The notes under the pieces: generated by a model | What the model was told of the DNA's origin: nothing | Databases searched by the model: none | What the model saw: the letters and a program-made list of their open reading frames with translations, nothing else | Source of the DNA: Rutidosis leptorrhynchoides | Taxonomy: Eukaryota; Streptophyta; Magnoliopsida; Asterales; Asteraceae | Length of the DNA stretch: 64,000 bases | Reading direction: 5' to 3' | Assembly (NCBI RefSeq): GCF_046630445.1 | Contig: NC_092335.1 | Location: forward strand, 541,514,501 to 541,578,500 | Program-made: the position numbers and the translations under genes | Shown here: positions 23,255-32,936 of the stretch, one piece after another | How positions within the stretch are numbered: position 1 is the first letter of the stretch | How the letters are laid out: every line of letters starts with the position of its first letter

Positions 23255-25442
23255 ATGAGCTTTTGGGTATGGATTCTACATTTCTTCACTTTTCTTTATC
23301 AATTACTTGAATTATATGTCTATATCTATAAATTGGTTAAAGATTAGTGTGGGGTGTTTGATTTGCATGATTATTGTTAAGATTAACATACCTTAGATGT
23401 TTAAATTGCCCTAATGTGTTTATTTTGCAAAGATTACATGTTCTTTAGGGTTTGTTCATGATGCTAGGGTTTGTAGAGTGTAAATCCGAATTTTGAGTGC
23501 TTAATTTATGATGTTGGGTTTATGTTTGATGTTTATGATTCTTGTGAAGTATTTGATTGTGTTGGTGATGTTGATGTCAACTTGGCCGGGTCGTTTTTGA
23601 AAGTTAGTGAATTTCTAAGCATATTGTGAATTGTAATGAATTTATGAAATGTGTATGCTTGTTTTTCATTTGTTAGGTCATGTTGAATCAAATAAGGGAA
23701 TGGAATGCCATAATGTATGATGTTATAAGGTCATTTGAGCTAAAAGTTGTGAAAATTGTATTATGATTTGTGCTGAATATGATTAGAATACAAAGTTAAA
23801 TGTTATGACCTATGACACAACATACTTGAATCCTTTAAGTCCTAAGTTTGTGCTACTTTGTGATGTTATGATTTTCATTTTTTGAAAGTGTGTTAATGAA
23901 TTCAAGTTGACTTTGGTTGACTCTGGTATAAACTTGTGAACATGCACTTTGGTGTAAATGAATCATAATACTTTTGAACTAGGAATTGAATGATTAAGTT
24001 CTCCTGCTACTCGGTTATGTTTTAGCTAACATTAACACAACGGTTTCTATGTTCTTTTGGTTTTGTGTATAATGTTTTGCAGGGACAATCAAGCAGAGGA
24101 GGACCGGCTAAAAGAGGAAGGCCATCAGGTTTGGCTCCACCAAGACAACCACCACCACCACAACAACATCATTCATCGTCTTCTTCCGGAGAAGAAGAGG
24201 AGGAGGATCTAAATGATCCTCGGGTTTGGTTAACACAGGTACAGAATGACGAAGACTACACCGAAACTTTTGAGAGAATAAACCGCAGGCCCATTAATGC
24301 TACTTGGTATTTTATTTGGGGGCCATTGGAGGAGGCGGGCATGCGCCGACATGTTACTAATTTACTCGCCATTCCTTACGGTAGAGTAGTAGCCCACGCC
24401 TGGGAACATGTTTTTAGCATCAATGAACCAATCTACCCGGTGCTTCTTAAAGAATTCTACTCTACTATGCGGTTTAGCAATGTAAGTGATTATTTGTCAA
24501 CTGAGTTTCTACGGTTTCGTCTAGGAGGCCAAGACAGGGGTTTGAGCAGTTTTCAGCTTTGTCGAATTCTGGGTATTTTTGAGGAACTCACCGACACACA
24601 GTTAGGTGAATACTTGAGGGCTTCTGATTATGTTGGCCGACATCAGTTTGATGACACTTCTTATTGGCGCAGAATTTGTAAGCCAAATAATGCGCCTGCA
24701 CATTTTCGATCAAGCAAACACCGGTACAATGAAATCGCAGCCCGGGATGATAGGCTGCTTCATCGACTCATCGCATGCACGTTTAATGCGAGGATTGAGG
24801 GTAATGAGAAGGTGAAAACATTAGATTTGTGGATTATGGATCAAATCAAGCGGGGTGCCTATACCGACATTCCTGGGTTGATCGGTAACTATTTTCTTTC
24901 CATTGCTACAGAGACACGGCTACAGAAGCCACTTCTGGGGGGGCACTACATAACCCGATTTGCCCGACACTTTAACATTGATTTCGACAGATTACAGGAA
25001 TTTACGAGTGTGATGAAACCATTGAAAAAGGTTTTTTATATTAATGCCGAAATCATTATGAAAGACAGAAATGGGCATTTGGTACCCTTTGTGGCAGCTG
25101 GTGCAGGTGGCGCAAGTGGCAGCGGTGTTCAGCAAGAGCAGCAACAGGAAGAGGAGGCGGAAATGGAGGCACAAACTAATGTTGGTGAACAGGTTCCGTG
25201 GCATCCGTCCCAATCAAGTTGGGACAGTTTGGTTGGTAGTGTTAATAACATGAGGTTAAGCCCGAACGAACAAAGGATGCACAACGATCGAATGTGGGAT
25301 AGTCAGCAGCGAATGGAGCAACGACAGATTGCTCAAGTGCACGATCAGTATAATAGAGGAAGTTAACGAGCTTCGCGCTCGAGTGGTGGCTCTGGAGAAT
25401 ATGGTGCAATATCTACAAGCATCAGCAGCACCAGCAGCATAA
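23255..25442 (+). CDS. Env-position gene of Athila-type element, spliced, with a late frameshift
   Basis: Predicted exon 1 is 23255-23266 (ATG plus three codons), intron 23267-24082 (starts GTAT, ends TTTTGCAG), exon 2 from 24083; phase 0 on both sides. The open frame itself only reaches up to a GTG at 24065 with no ATG before the domain, which is why a spliced start is proposed. The protein (about 430 residues) starts basic and Pro/Gln-rich, has an acidic Ser/Glu patch near 45, then a domain of about 260 residues shared with plant transposon ORFs in this position (Athila ORF1 / putative plant transposon protein type), then a Gln/Glu-rich tail. No signal peptide and no clear membrane anchor, so an envelope role is not supported. 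The frame stops at 25364-25366; one frame over, about 29 further codons with a leucine-zipper-like pattern run to a stop at 25440-25442. Function unknown. Confidence 0.6.
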
Positions 25443-26571
25443 CCAGCACCACCAGTACCATCAGCATCACCACCAACAGCATCAACTTCAACAACAACAT
25501 CCACATTCCACGCCTCAACATCACACTCGGTACCTCGGATATCATCATCGTACACTCATAAATATCGAGGAATATTAGTAATAATGAGTTAATATGTATT
25601 AACTCATTCTTCTCGAAGAATTATATATGTATACTTTATATATATATAGATATATATATATATGGTTTAATAAATCATTTCGTACTAAGCTATTACGTGT
25701 GAATCTTAACTAGTATGTACTACGTGGTTAATTCATATCACTAATATGCTATGATGTACATCTTTTGTTAATAACTTAACAATCGTTAATCACTGCTTCA
25801 GCACAATAAACTCCATTTCATAATAAACCAAGTGTATTACTCAAATACATGATTGATTGTATACTTTCATTTTTGATGTACTCGAAACTTTCTAGAAAAC
25901 ATCATTAGTGCCTTATGAATTTCACAAGAATTCCACGAGCACCAACATCATATACCGAGGTATATCAATAACAATGAATGATGAAGTATTGATTCATAAC
26001 TTCATTAGCGAAATATTCCGCGACGATTATGTAATCTCCCAAGTTTTGAAGATTATTTATTCTCGTTCCAACCGCAAATCAAATGAGTTTAATATTATAT
26101 TAACTCATTAAATCTATATTATATCTGAAGAATACATATATGAACGTATATCCTCATAAAGATTGTAATTAAAAATTCTTTTGTACAAATTATTAATTGT
26201 GAAAATATTTTAACGGGTAGGTAATACCCGAGAAATATTTATATCTCACATTAATATATTACATTGTACATTCTTCAATTCTGATTTAATAGTCAGTAAC
26301 TATACTACTTACAAGATATATGTATTCGTTCACTAAAGAACAACCACTACATATTTTGACATATCAGAATTCAAGTAAAGCTTTAGCCGATGATATCCTC
26401 CTAAAGATCACTACATTCATGAATTATATTCATTCGTATTCTATGATGAATTATCACATCAAACCACCGAAATTATCATTCATTACTTTTGAAATCAACA
26501 ACGCCTATTCGTCAACCATTAGATCCGTTGACGATTACAATCAGCGTTTAATCATCTAAAAATAAAATTTC
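25443..26571 (+). other. End of H and interior of D, degenerate
   Basis: CCA/ACC/CAA-rich DNA to about 25500 continues the tail of the H gene. From there D resumes: a segment around 25500-25575 resembles 25915-25985 (both with CCGAGG/TCGAGG and AATAATGAG-like phrases), a decayed internal duplication. Short frames at 25908-26111 and 26320-26559 have no known domain. A GGGTA hairpin is annotated separately. Confidence 0.4.
26214..26230. repeat. Internal plus-strand-primer-like hairpin (D)
   Basis: CGGGTAGGTAATACCCG: arms CGGGTA/TACCCG around a 5-nt loop. The left part with its flank, AACGGGTAGGTA, repeats the sequence just before the 3' LTR of D at 28424. Confidence 0.7.
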
Positions 26572-26886
26572 TTGAAACCATCTCGGATTGATAACCAACG
26601 ATTCAAATATGGTTGCATTAAATGCAGAGGAAACATTGTAGAAGGTCTTAAGGGCCAAAAGTTTGATGATAAAGAATGGTATAAACTCAGATTTGGAACT
26701 GGAAAACGGATTGAGCAAACTATGAAGGAGGCTGTGGACAAATCACAAGGACTAAACCTACCTTCAAAGAATTTAAATGATTCAGTATCTGCTGAAGTCA
26801 TTAACGAATACCTTGCTCCTGACTCTAAACCTTTACGGATAAATCTTCTTTATCATCCTTCGATATTATCGTATCTTTCGTTATAA
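26572..26886 (+). pseudogene. Captured poly(A)-binding protein fragment (D)
   Basis: Sense frame of 104 codons. Residues about 28-85 match cytoplasmic PABPs across the end of RRM3, the linker and the start of RRM4: GQKFDDKEW, then R-I-E-Q-T-M-K-E-A-V-D-K-S-Q-G, then LNLPSKNLNDSVS and EYLAP, in the order and spacing known from plant PABPs (established family knowledge, compared from memory). The RNP1 motifs of both RRMs lie outside the fragment, so it cannot be a working RNA-binding protein as it stands. The same fragment occurs in G at 63493-63857. It lies between the H insertion and the integrase tail of D, where pol should be. Likely a host gene piece captured by the family. Confidence 0.7.
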
Positions 26887-27420
26887 ATATCCTCTATATT
26901 TCTGAAGATATCTTCATAACGATTCTTATCCGCAATTAATTATCTAATTGCGATATCATAAAGGAAACTGTTTAGTTTCTATATTCTGTAACATACAAGT
27001 TTAAATTATAAATGTTTTGAAGAAGTGTTGGGAATTGAAGCATGAGTTAGTATAATATAATGACGTCAGGCCAATGTGATTATATTACAGTAAGTCATGC
27101 TAAATTTTTTATAGAAGATGATGATTCATAGACTTTATAAATCATCATTTGCCATGTTACACGACTCTTACATTCTACCTAATCTCTGAACATATCAAGA
27201 AAATATATTCTTGATAGTTCTATTCTCAGTGATTCTAGTAATTTAACAAATCAAATCACGATATTATGTTCCTTTCTACTTAGAACAGTAGGTCCATTCG
27301 AAACTTCATACCTACAAATTCTGGACCATTACTCGCTTTACTTAGAGTCGATAGGAGAATAAAAAGGCAAAGAGCTCCGACATATAAGGAAAAATACAAA
27401 GCCTGATAACAACCCCGAAA
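26887..27420 (+). other. Interior of D, no sense gene seen
   Basis: AT-rich; homologous to 63000-63490 of G in opposite orientation (for example the block around ATAATGACGTCAGGCCAATG near 27057). Downstream flank of the antisense small gene. Confidence 0.45.
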
Positions 27421-27594
27421 TTACAAACTGTGTATATCAATGCGTATAGCAACATAAAGACACGGGAGAATTAAAAACACTATAACCCCAAGGTAATTGT
27501 AGAAGTAAACAGATTCCTCTGATGGTAAATGAAAAAGAAGAATGACTGTATATATGGTCAATATAATAACCAGGATCAGAACTGGATTAAGCAT
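27421..27594 (-). CDS. Antisense small membrane protein, 57 residues (D)
   Basis: Minus-strand ORF from ATG at 27594 to TAA at 27421. Two hydrophobic segments (about residues 4-21 and 35-51) flank a polar centre with LPSEESVYFY. G carries the same ORF in the same antisense position (62809-62979): the first 45 codons align without a gap, with 13 silent and 12 replacement codon differences, four of the latter hydrophobic swaps. TATAAAT lies 80 bp upstream of the ATG (27674-27668), followed by a pyrimidine-rich leader. No match to a family I know. Topology suggests a small membrane hairpin. It is transcribed, if at all, against the retroelement RNA. Confidence 0.6.
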   Translation of the reverse strand: MLNPVLILVIILTIYTVILLFHLPSEESVYFYNYLGVIVFLILPCLYVAIRIDIHSL

Positions 27595-27667
27595 TTCCTT
27601 AATCTTTGGAAGTATGAATTGAGGAAGAAAGTATAGAAGTTGTGAAGATAATGAAAAAAAGAAGCTA

Positions 27668-27674
27668 ATTTATA
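27668..27674 (-). promoter_or_regulatory. TATA box of the antisense gene (D)
   Basis: TATAAAT on the minus strand within GCTATAAAT, 80 bp before the ATG. In G the same GCTATAAAT is 82 bp before its ATG, with a shared upstream block (CCTCGATTGCT). Confidence 0.6.
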
Positions 27675-27849
27675 GCAAAATTCCAAACACAGCAATCGAG
27701 GCAATTCACCGCATTTAATCAAAGAAATCCCAAAATTTTGTAAATACCGGAAAATCAAATCTTATAGATTACGAAGATTTCCTTTAATCCCTTGAATTCC
27801 GGAAATCAACTTTAACTATGTCAAAAGTTAAGGCGAACATTTAATTTCC

Positions 27850-28020
27850 TCATTTCACTCTTTCGTGATAGCTTCGTTTATACTCTACCTGTAATCGAAT
27901 CATTTCATCCATATTACCCAATGTTGATAAAACTCTATTTTTCAACTCATATTCCTCATTAAAATATTCTTGTTGTAAACAATGACGATCTCTATCAAAT
28001 TTCATGACCGTGATTTTCAT
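27850..28020 (-). CDS. Second antisense ORF, 56 residues (D)
   Basis: Minus-strand ORF from ATG at 28020 to TGA at 27850, charged and probably helical (E/K/R-rich), not recognised. Its last 37 codons align without a gap to 62436-62549 of G, including the stop codon; G has two stops (TGA, TAA) further upstream. Most differences change the amino acid, so selection is not evident. It ends about 175 bp upstream of the TATA box of the small membrane gene and could be an older exon or upstream gene on the same strand. Its start overlaps the sense integrase remnant. Confidence 0.35.
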   Translation of the reverse strand: MKITVMKFDRDRHCLQQEYFNEEYELKNRVLSTLGNMDEMIRLQVEYKRSYHERVK

Positions 28021-28400
28021 GAACTCCTCTCTATTTTGTCTGCCCTAATATTGTGGCATAAAACGCTCAAAGTTTTAAATGAGCTCAATACTATTCATAA
28101 CACATTTCATGTGTTCAATTTACTGAAATGCTTGTATAGCACCATCACCCCTTTTGAGAATAACCTATCAAATGACACTCTTGTTAATCCTTTAGATAAC
28201 ATCTGCATTAATGATAAAATGCACTTCGTAGAAGAACCTGTAGAAATTATGGTTCGTATGACTTAAACGCTTGAAATAAAACAATATTCTATCCGTTGGA
28301 ATTCACGAAAGGCCTCGAGTATACCTGGGAATGTGAAGACCAAGTAAAACATAAATATCATCGTCTATGTACGAACAACGCCGACTGATGACAACAACTA
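27982..28400 (+). pseudogene. Integrase C-terminal and chromodomain remnant (D)
   Basis: Sense frame with HNTFHVFNLLK, matching [11 protein letters not shown] of the integrase tail in B and C, and then FVEEPVEIM, matching the chromodomain-like start. A stop at 28264-28266 interrupts; past it, shifted pieces resemble the VRWN and EYTWECEDQ blocks. This is all that is left of pol in D, showing that the ancestor was a chromovirus of the same clade. Confidence 0.75.
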
Positions 28401-28436
28401 AATTTCGGAACGAAATTTCTTTTAACGGGTAGGTAC
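28400..28436 (+). promoter_or_regulatory. 3' hairpin and plus-strand primer (D)
   Basis: AAATTTCG-GAA-CGAAATTT (28400-28418) forms an 8-bp stem; five bases later AACGGGTAGGTAC (28424-28436) abuts the LTR. The same arrangement is in B, C and G. Confidence 0.7.
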
Positions 28437-28881
28437 TATGACAACCCGGAAATTTTCGACAAAATTTAAACAAAAATCTATATATGATTTCATTTAACTT
28501 CGATTTATTTCCAACGATTCACGAACAACTGGTTATAAAAAGATATGTAAATATATATGTGTGTGTATATACATCATTTACAATCATTATTATTATCAAT
28601 ATTATAATTATTATTATTAATAATGATCGTTATCACTAATATATTATTAATATTATGAGTATTAGTATTAGTACTTAACATTTATATTAATATAATGAAA
28701 TATCATTAGTATTAATATTAATATTATTATTACCATTATAAAACAACTTATTAAAATTTTCATTAATATAATTATTATTATTATTAACATTATTATTAAA
28801 TTATTATTATCATTATCATTTATATTATTATTAGTATTTTTATTACTCTTAATAATATTAAAAATATTATTATTAATATAA

Positions 28882-28932
<51 letters not shown>

Positions 28933-28948
28933 GTAGTATTAATTATTA

Positions 28949-29035
<87 letters not shown>

Positions 29036-29921
29036 GAAAAGTCAAATAAAGGGTACCTGCTTTTATTTTTTTTAGATCGTGAACTGCTTTTATTTTTTTT
29101 AAGATAGTAATCTGCTCTTGTTGACTAAACCTATTTTTTTTTTTAGAAATCTGCTTTTTATTATTTAATTTAATCGTATCTGTTTTATTATTTTTATTTT
29201 TTTTATTTAATTGTTCCTCCAGTTCTTGACTATGAATCACGTCGACACCTTTATGAATTATAAAAATAATCCTTGAAGAATCATTCAGTATTCATTATCT
29301 ATACTTATTCTATCTGCATTGATATAAAACAGAAGTATATTTTTTTTAAAAACCGATAACCTCTGTTCTTGCTCAAAAATTCAAAACCTCGATTTCGTAT
29401 TCAATTTAAAAATCTATAAACACAGTTGTCTTAGGAATCAGGTATATAAACTATCTGCAAAGTTTAAATCTCCAATTCTCGATATTGAATTCGAATTTTA
29501 GAGTCAAAGTTTTCACATAAAAAGTCAACCGGGTGTTCTAAGATCAAATTGGAGTTATAGAAGTCGTTTCTGTTAAAATTAAGGGTTGAGAAAGTTTCCA
29601 GGAAGGATTTAGAGCATATTTCATTTAGGATTCATGATCTAAAACGTTCCAAAAAATGATTTTGAGGTTTGAGTTCATATGGGTTCATCACGTCGCTGTT
29701 ACTGCTGTCTGTTTAAATTTTTTTCCGTCCTTTTCTCTTCCTGTGATCAAAAACACCCTCACTCTATTCGTATCTGTCTCCATTTCAATCATACATCGAT
29801 TTTTAGTTTAAGTTGTTATAGTTGTGATTAATCCTCGGTCTGTCTGTTATATGAAGAAGAAGCATAGCAACAAAAAAGGGTTATATATATTTAGTATCTG
29901 ATTAAATCAGAAAAATAGAAG

Positions 29922-29998
29922 ACGGATCAATGGTTTAAGGGGCGTTCGGGTTAGCGATAGGTCACGGGTTCGAGTCCCGTCTGTGGGATTTTTTTTTG
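29922..29998 (+). promoter_or_regulatory. tRNA-like Pol III promoter boxes in the 3' LTR of D
   Basis: A box TGGTTTAAGGGG (29931-29942) and B box GGTTCGAGTCC (29967-29977) both fit consensus exactly, start-to-start spacing 36 bp. ACGGG-TTCGAGT-CCCGT forms a perfect T arm with a 7-base loop. A run of T follows at about 29989. Confidence 0.6.
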
Positions 29999-30269
29999 GG
30001 AAAAAGCTTTAAGGTTCGTGAATCCGAGGACAACTCTGCACTTGTTCAATGCCATCATACACATATTTACTACAAACTATCGTATCGTATCGTGAGTCTT
30101 CATAGCTCCCTTTTCATATATTTTTGGGCTGAGAATACATGCGCAACTTTTATAACTGTTTTACACGCTAGACACAAGTACCAACTATTAAACTATGTTA
30201 TACCCTGCTATGTCCGACTAAGTACCTAACCGACAAGTATAAACACAACTTGTCTTTGGGGCAAACTTT

Positions 30270-30605
30270 GAACAACTTTTGGATCTGCGTGATCTACTAA
30301 TTGGTCCATGTGAGACCAAGCTTATGAACAACTTTTGGATCTACGTGATCTACTAATTGGTCCCTGCGAGACCAAGCTTATGAATAACTTTTGGATCTGC
30401 GTGATCTACTAATTGGTCTATGTGAGACCAAGCTTATGAATAACTTTTGGATCTGCATGATCTACTAATTGGTCCATGTGAGACCAAGCTTATGAATAAC
30501 TTTTGGATCTGCGTGATCTACTTTTTGGTCCCTGTGAGACCAACTTTATGAACAACTTTTGAATCTGCGAGATCTACTAATTGGTCCCTACGAGACCAAG
30601 CTTAT
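30270..30605. repeat. 56-bp tandem repeat, 6 copies (3' LTR of D)
   Basis: Six units like those at 13904-14183; one unit more than in the 5' LTR. Confidence 0.9.
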
Positions 30606-30966
30606 GAACAAAAATTTTGTGGTCTAACACTATTACTAAAATCATTATTTATGACAAACCTATGAACTCACTCAACCTAGTGTTGACTTTTTAAGCACGT
30701 TTATTCTCAGGTACTTAAATATTGCTTCCGCTGTATATCTGCTGCTTTGATGATGATCGCTTGCCATGCTTGGAGTCTTCATTTCATATCATATCAATTA
30801 AAGACATTTAATGCGTTGTTTATTAAATACAATGTAATCTATTTATCTTCCGCTGCAAAACTCAATAAAACGTCTCATATAGAGTCGTTCTCGTTTATAC
30901 AACTGTGATTTGATATATTTAGTGACGTTATTCTTCTAGGCCCTATCTGAAGGACGTTACAGGTGA

Positions 30967-31303
30967 TTATTAAGAGCTTCCGCTGTTGCATTCTAATTTA
31001 TGGATAAGAGTTGGAGTCAGCATGCTTGTATAATATTGTTTAAAAACTGCATTTGAAGATTTAAATTGATGTGTAATATTATTGTAAACCATTATGTAAT
31101 AATCGTGTGAAAACGCTATATTTTAGTTTATCATTATTTGATAATCGTCGTAATATTTTTAAACCTTTATCGATAAAATAAAGGTTAGGGTTTATTTTAA
31201 AATCGAATGCAGTCTTTGAAAAACGTCTCATATAGAGGTCAAAACCTCGCAACGAAATCAATTAATATGGAACGTTTATAATCGATATGAACGTGACATT
31301 TCA
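30967..31303 (+). mobile_element. 5' LTR of B, second part
   Basis: Continues 12027 after element D; matches 58013-58347 of the 3' LTR and ends GACATTTCA. Confidence 0.9.
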
Positions 31304-31305
31304 GT

Positions 31306-31317
31306 TGGTATCAGAGC
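31306..31317 (+). promoter_or_regulatory. Primer-binding site, initiator-Met tRNA (B)
   Basis: TGGTATCAGAGC two bases after the LTR end. Confidence 0.92.
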
Positions 31318-31511
31318 GTTGGTCTTAGAGAACCAGAAATTTGCATTAGTGTGTCTTACTGAGTTATTAGGATGCATTAGTGAGTCTGGACTTCTACCGT
31401 GTTTTCTTTAAAAACGATTGCTTAACATTTTTTATTGGAAACTACATATTATTAACATGTAAATATTATGTGATATATTAATCTCTTAACATGTTTGATA
31501 TTGTGTGATAG

Positions 31512-32018
31512 ATGTCTACCTCTAGTACAAATCTCATCGACTCACCTAATAATAATGAAGAGTCGAATATATTTTGGGAAGATTCACAAATTCCCGGAGA
31601 GGTACCGGAAGAGGAGGAACCGGAAGAAGAGGAACCGGAAGAGGAGGAACCTGAAGAAGAAGAGGTTTCGGAGGAAGAAATATTAATACCTACTTCAAAA
31701 CGATTAAATAAAAGAAAATCCTCAACCAATGGACCAAAATTAAAAATGGTCAATGGTGTTTCCGCTAAGGAAGCAAAATATTGGGAAAATTATCAATTTT
31801 CTGATGAATCGGGTCCCGACGAGGATTCTGATGTTGTTATAGAAATTACCCCAACTCAATTTAATAAGGCAAAAAAGAATAATAAGGGAAAGGGCATCAA
31901 AATAGAGAAACCTGATTCCGACCCCGATGAACTTTATGTGTATCATAAACGCCCGTATTTCTTAGATTTTAACAATAATCAGGGAACAACTAGGCCACCA
32001 GGTTTTTCTAAACCATGA
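31512..32018 (+). CDS. Acidic pre-gag ORF (B), C-terminus broken
   Basis: 168 codons, homologous to 36886-37500 of element C. Order: short Ser/Asn-rich start; EPEEE-type tandem repeats (residues about 33-58); a basic patch; a conserved core VNGVSAKEAKYWE followed by an acidic stretch; IEITPTQFNKAKK; a Lys-rich KGKGIKIEK; and PPGFSKP. A small deletion creates a stop after PGFSKP at 32016-32018; the rest of the C-terminus seen in C survives downstream to TAA at about 32113. No known domain. Located between the primer site and the F-box ORF. Charge pattern could suit a nuclear or chromatin-binding protein, but that is speculation. Confidence 0.6.
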   Translation: MSTSSTNLIDSPNNNEESNIFWEDSQIPGEVPEEEEPEEEEPEEEEPEEEEVSEEEILIPTSKRLNKRKSSTNGPKLKMVNGVSAKEAKYWENYQFSDESGPDEDSDVVIEITPTQFNKAKKNNKGKGIKIEKPDSDPDELYVYHKRPYFLDFNNNQGTTRPPGFSKP

Positions 32019-32255
32019 AAATGATGGCTCGTATTAGAGGATCACCATGTATCCCTAGGAAATTAGCCAAACGAACCAAGTCCGAAGAAGAAGAAACGAG
32101 TGAGTCGGAATAAAGAGTTGTAATCATGATGTGTAATATATATATATTGTTGTGTGCTTGTACTTTTAAGAAATATGTAAAAATTGCTTATATTGTTTGT
32201 TAATTATCTTTTACGAATCTAATCCTTGTTTATTTTACAGTATAAAAACAAAAAA

Positions 32256-32936
32256 ATGGACGTTAAGGATAGACAATCAAAAATTTTAGAAGACCGACCA
32301 GGGGATATGATTGTTGAAATCTTGTCTAGAGTCGGGCAGAATTCATCAGCACAATTATTTATGGCGAAAATAGTTTGTCGAACTTTTGAAAGACATTACA
32401 GGCATACCTTAGTTTATAAAAGGCTTTCCTTTGAAAGATGGGGTATATCACACTGGGGAGACTTTAAGTTACGCCAAGTTTTCTTTAAGGCATTTAGTGC
32501 GGGAAACCCAGATGCAATTTTACGCTACGGGTTAAGAACCTATTTTGACTCAACATATCCCAACATAGGACTCCATTCTTTAGAAAGAGCTTCTAACATG
32601 CAACATAAAGAAGCATGTTATGCTTACGGGTTAGTAATGTTCGCTTCTCACCAAATTGAGAAAAAGAATATTGGGTTGCAACTTTTAAATAAAACATTCC
32701 CACAAGTGACGGATTCGGTAGTTGAGGTGAGAAACAAGGTTTTTAGATTGTTACGGGGCTGTTGGGCATTACGTAACCCTCGTCCTTTTGATGACATTAC
32801 AACATGCTGCTTAGCCAACGGTCACAACGGTTATTTTCCACAAGACCAAGGATGGGAAATAATACTATTAAAACCCGAATGCATGACTTGTTTCTGGACT
32901 TATGAAATACGTGTCTTTATTTCTTTTGCTGAATGA
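32256..32936 (+). CDS. F-box protein of At2g35280 type carried by retroelement B
   Basis: 226 codons from the ATG at 32256; the longer frame from 32226 would begin at a non-ATG codon upstream of a splice-acceptor-like TATTTTACAG. N-terminal F-box at about 12-55 (DRPGDMIVEILSRVGQNSSA, then VCRTF and a YKRLS block), then a helical region with HKEACYAYGLVMF (Sel1-like, as in this plant family), and a C-terminal CMTCFWTYE block. F-box proteins bring substrates to SCF ubiquitin ligases. About 80 percent identical by eye to the copy in C. It is open even though gag-pol of B has many stops. It is not part of any known retroviral protein; a captured host gene is the simplest reading. Confidence 0.8.
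   Translation: MDVKDRQSKILEDRPGDMIVEILSRVGQNSSAQLFMAKIVCRTFERHYRHTLVYKRLSFERWGISHWGDFKLRQVFFKAFSAGNPDAILRYGLRTYFDSTYPNIGLHSLERASNMQHKEACYAYGLVMFASHQIEKKNIGLQLLNKTFPQVTDSVVEVRNKVFRLLRGCWALRNPRPFDDITTCCLANGHNGYFPQDQGWEIILLKPECMTCFWTYEIRVFISFAE

Larger units (their letters stand above)
15597..25500 (+). mobile_element. Element H: Athila-type retrotransposon with env-position gene, 3' LTR not found
   Basis: 5' LTR (start near 15597), Asp-tRNA primer site, single-frame gag-pol, GACGCCGTC array, and env-position gene. No copy of the 5' LTR occurs downstream in the window, so the 3' end is missing: either deleted or never separable from D. Both ends therefore lack a confirmed target duplication and are approximate. 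The intact gag-pol suggests a relatively recent insertion. Confidence 0.75.
28437..30961 (+). mobile_element. 3' LTR of D
   Basis: Pairs with 12028-14539. Starts TATGACAACCCG, ends GTTACA, followed by target duplication ggtga. Contains an AT run (about 28954-29032), Pol III boxes and six tandem repeats. Confidence 0.9.

Noticed and set aside
28668..29240. 190-residue Asn/Ile/Tyr low-complexity ORF
   Set aside because: Formed by ATT and AT simple repeats in the LTR of D; the same holds for 5197-5430, 10169-10405 and 12485-12670.
13557..29998. tRNA genes at the Pol III box pairs
   Set aside because: No acceptor or anticodon stem can be formed; only promoter boxes and a T arm are present.
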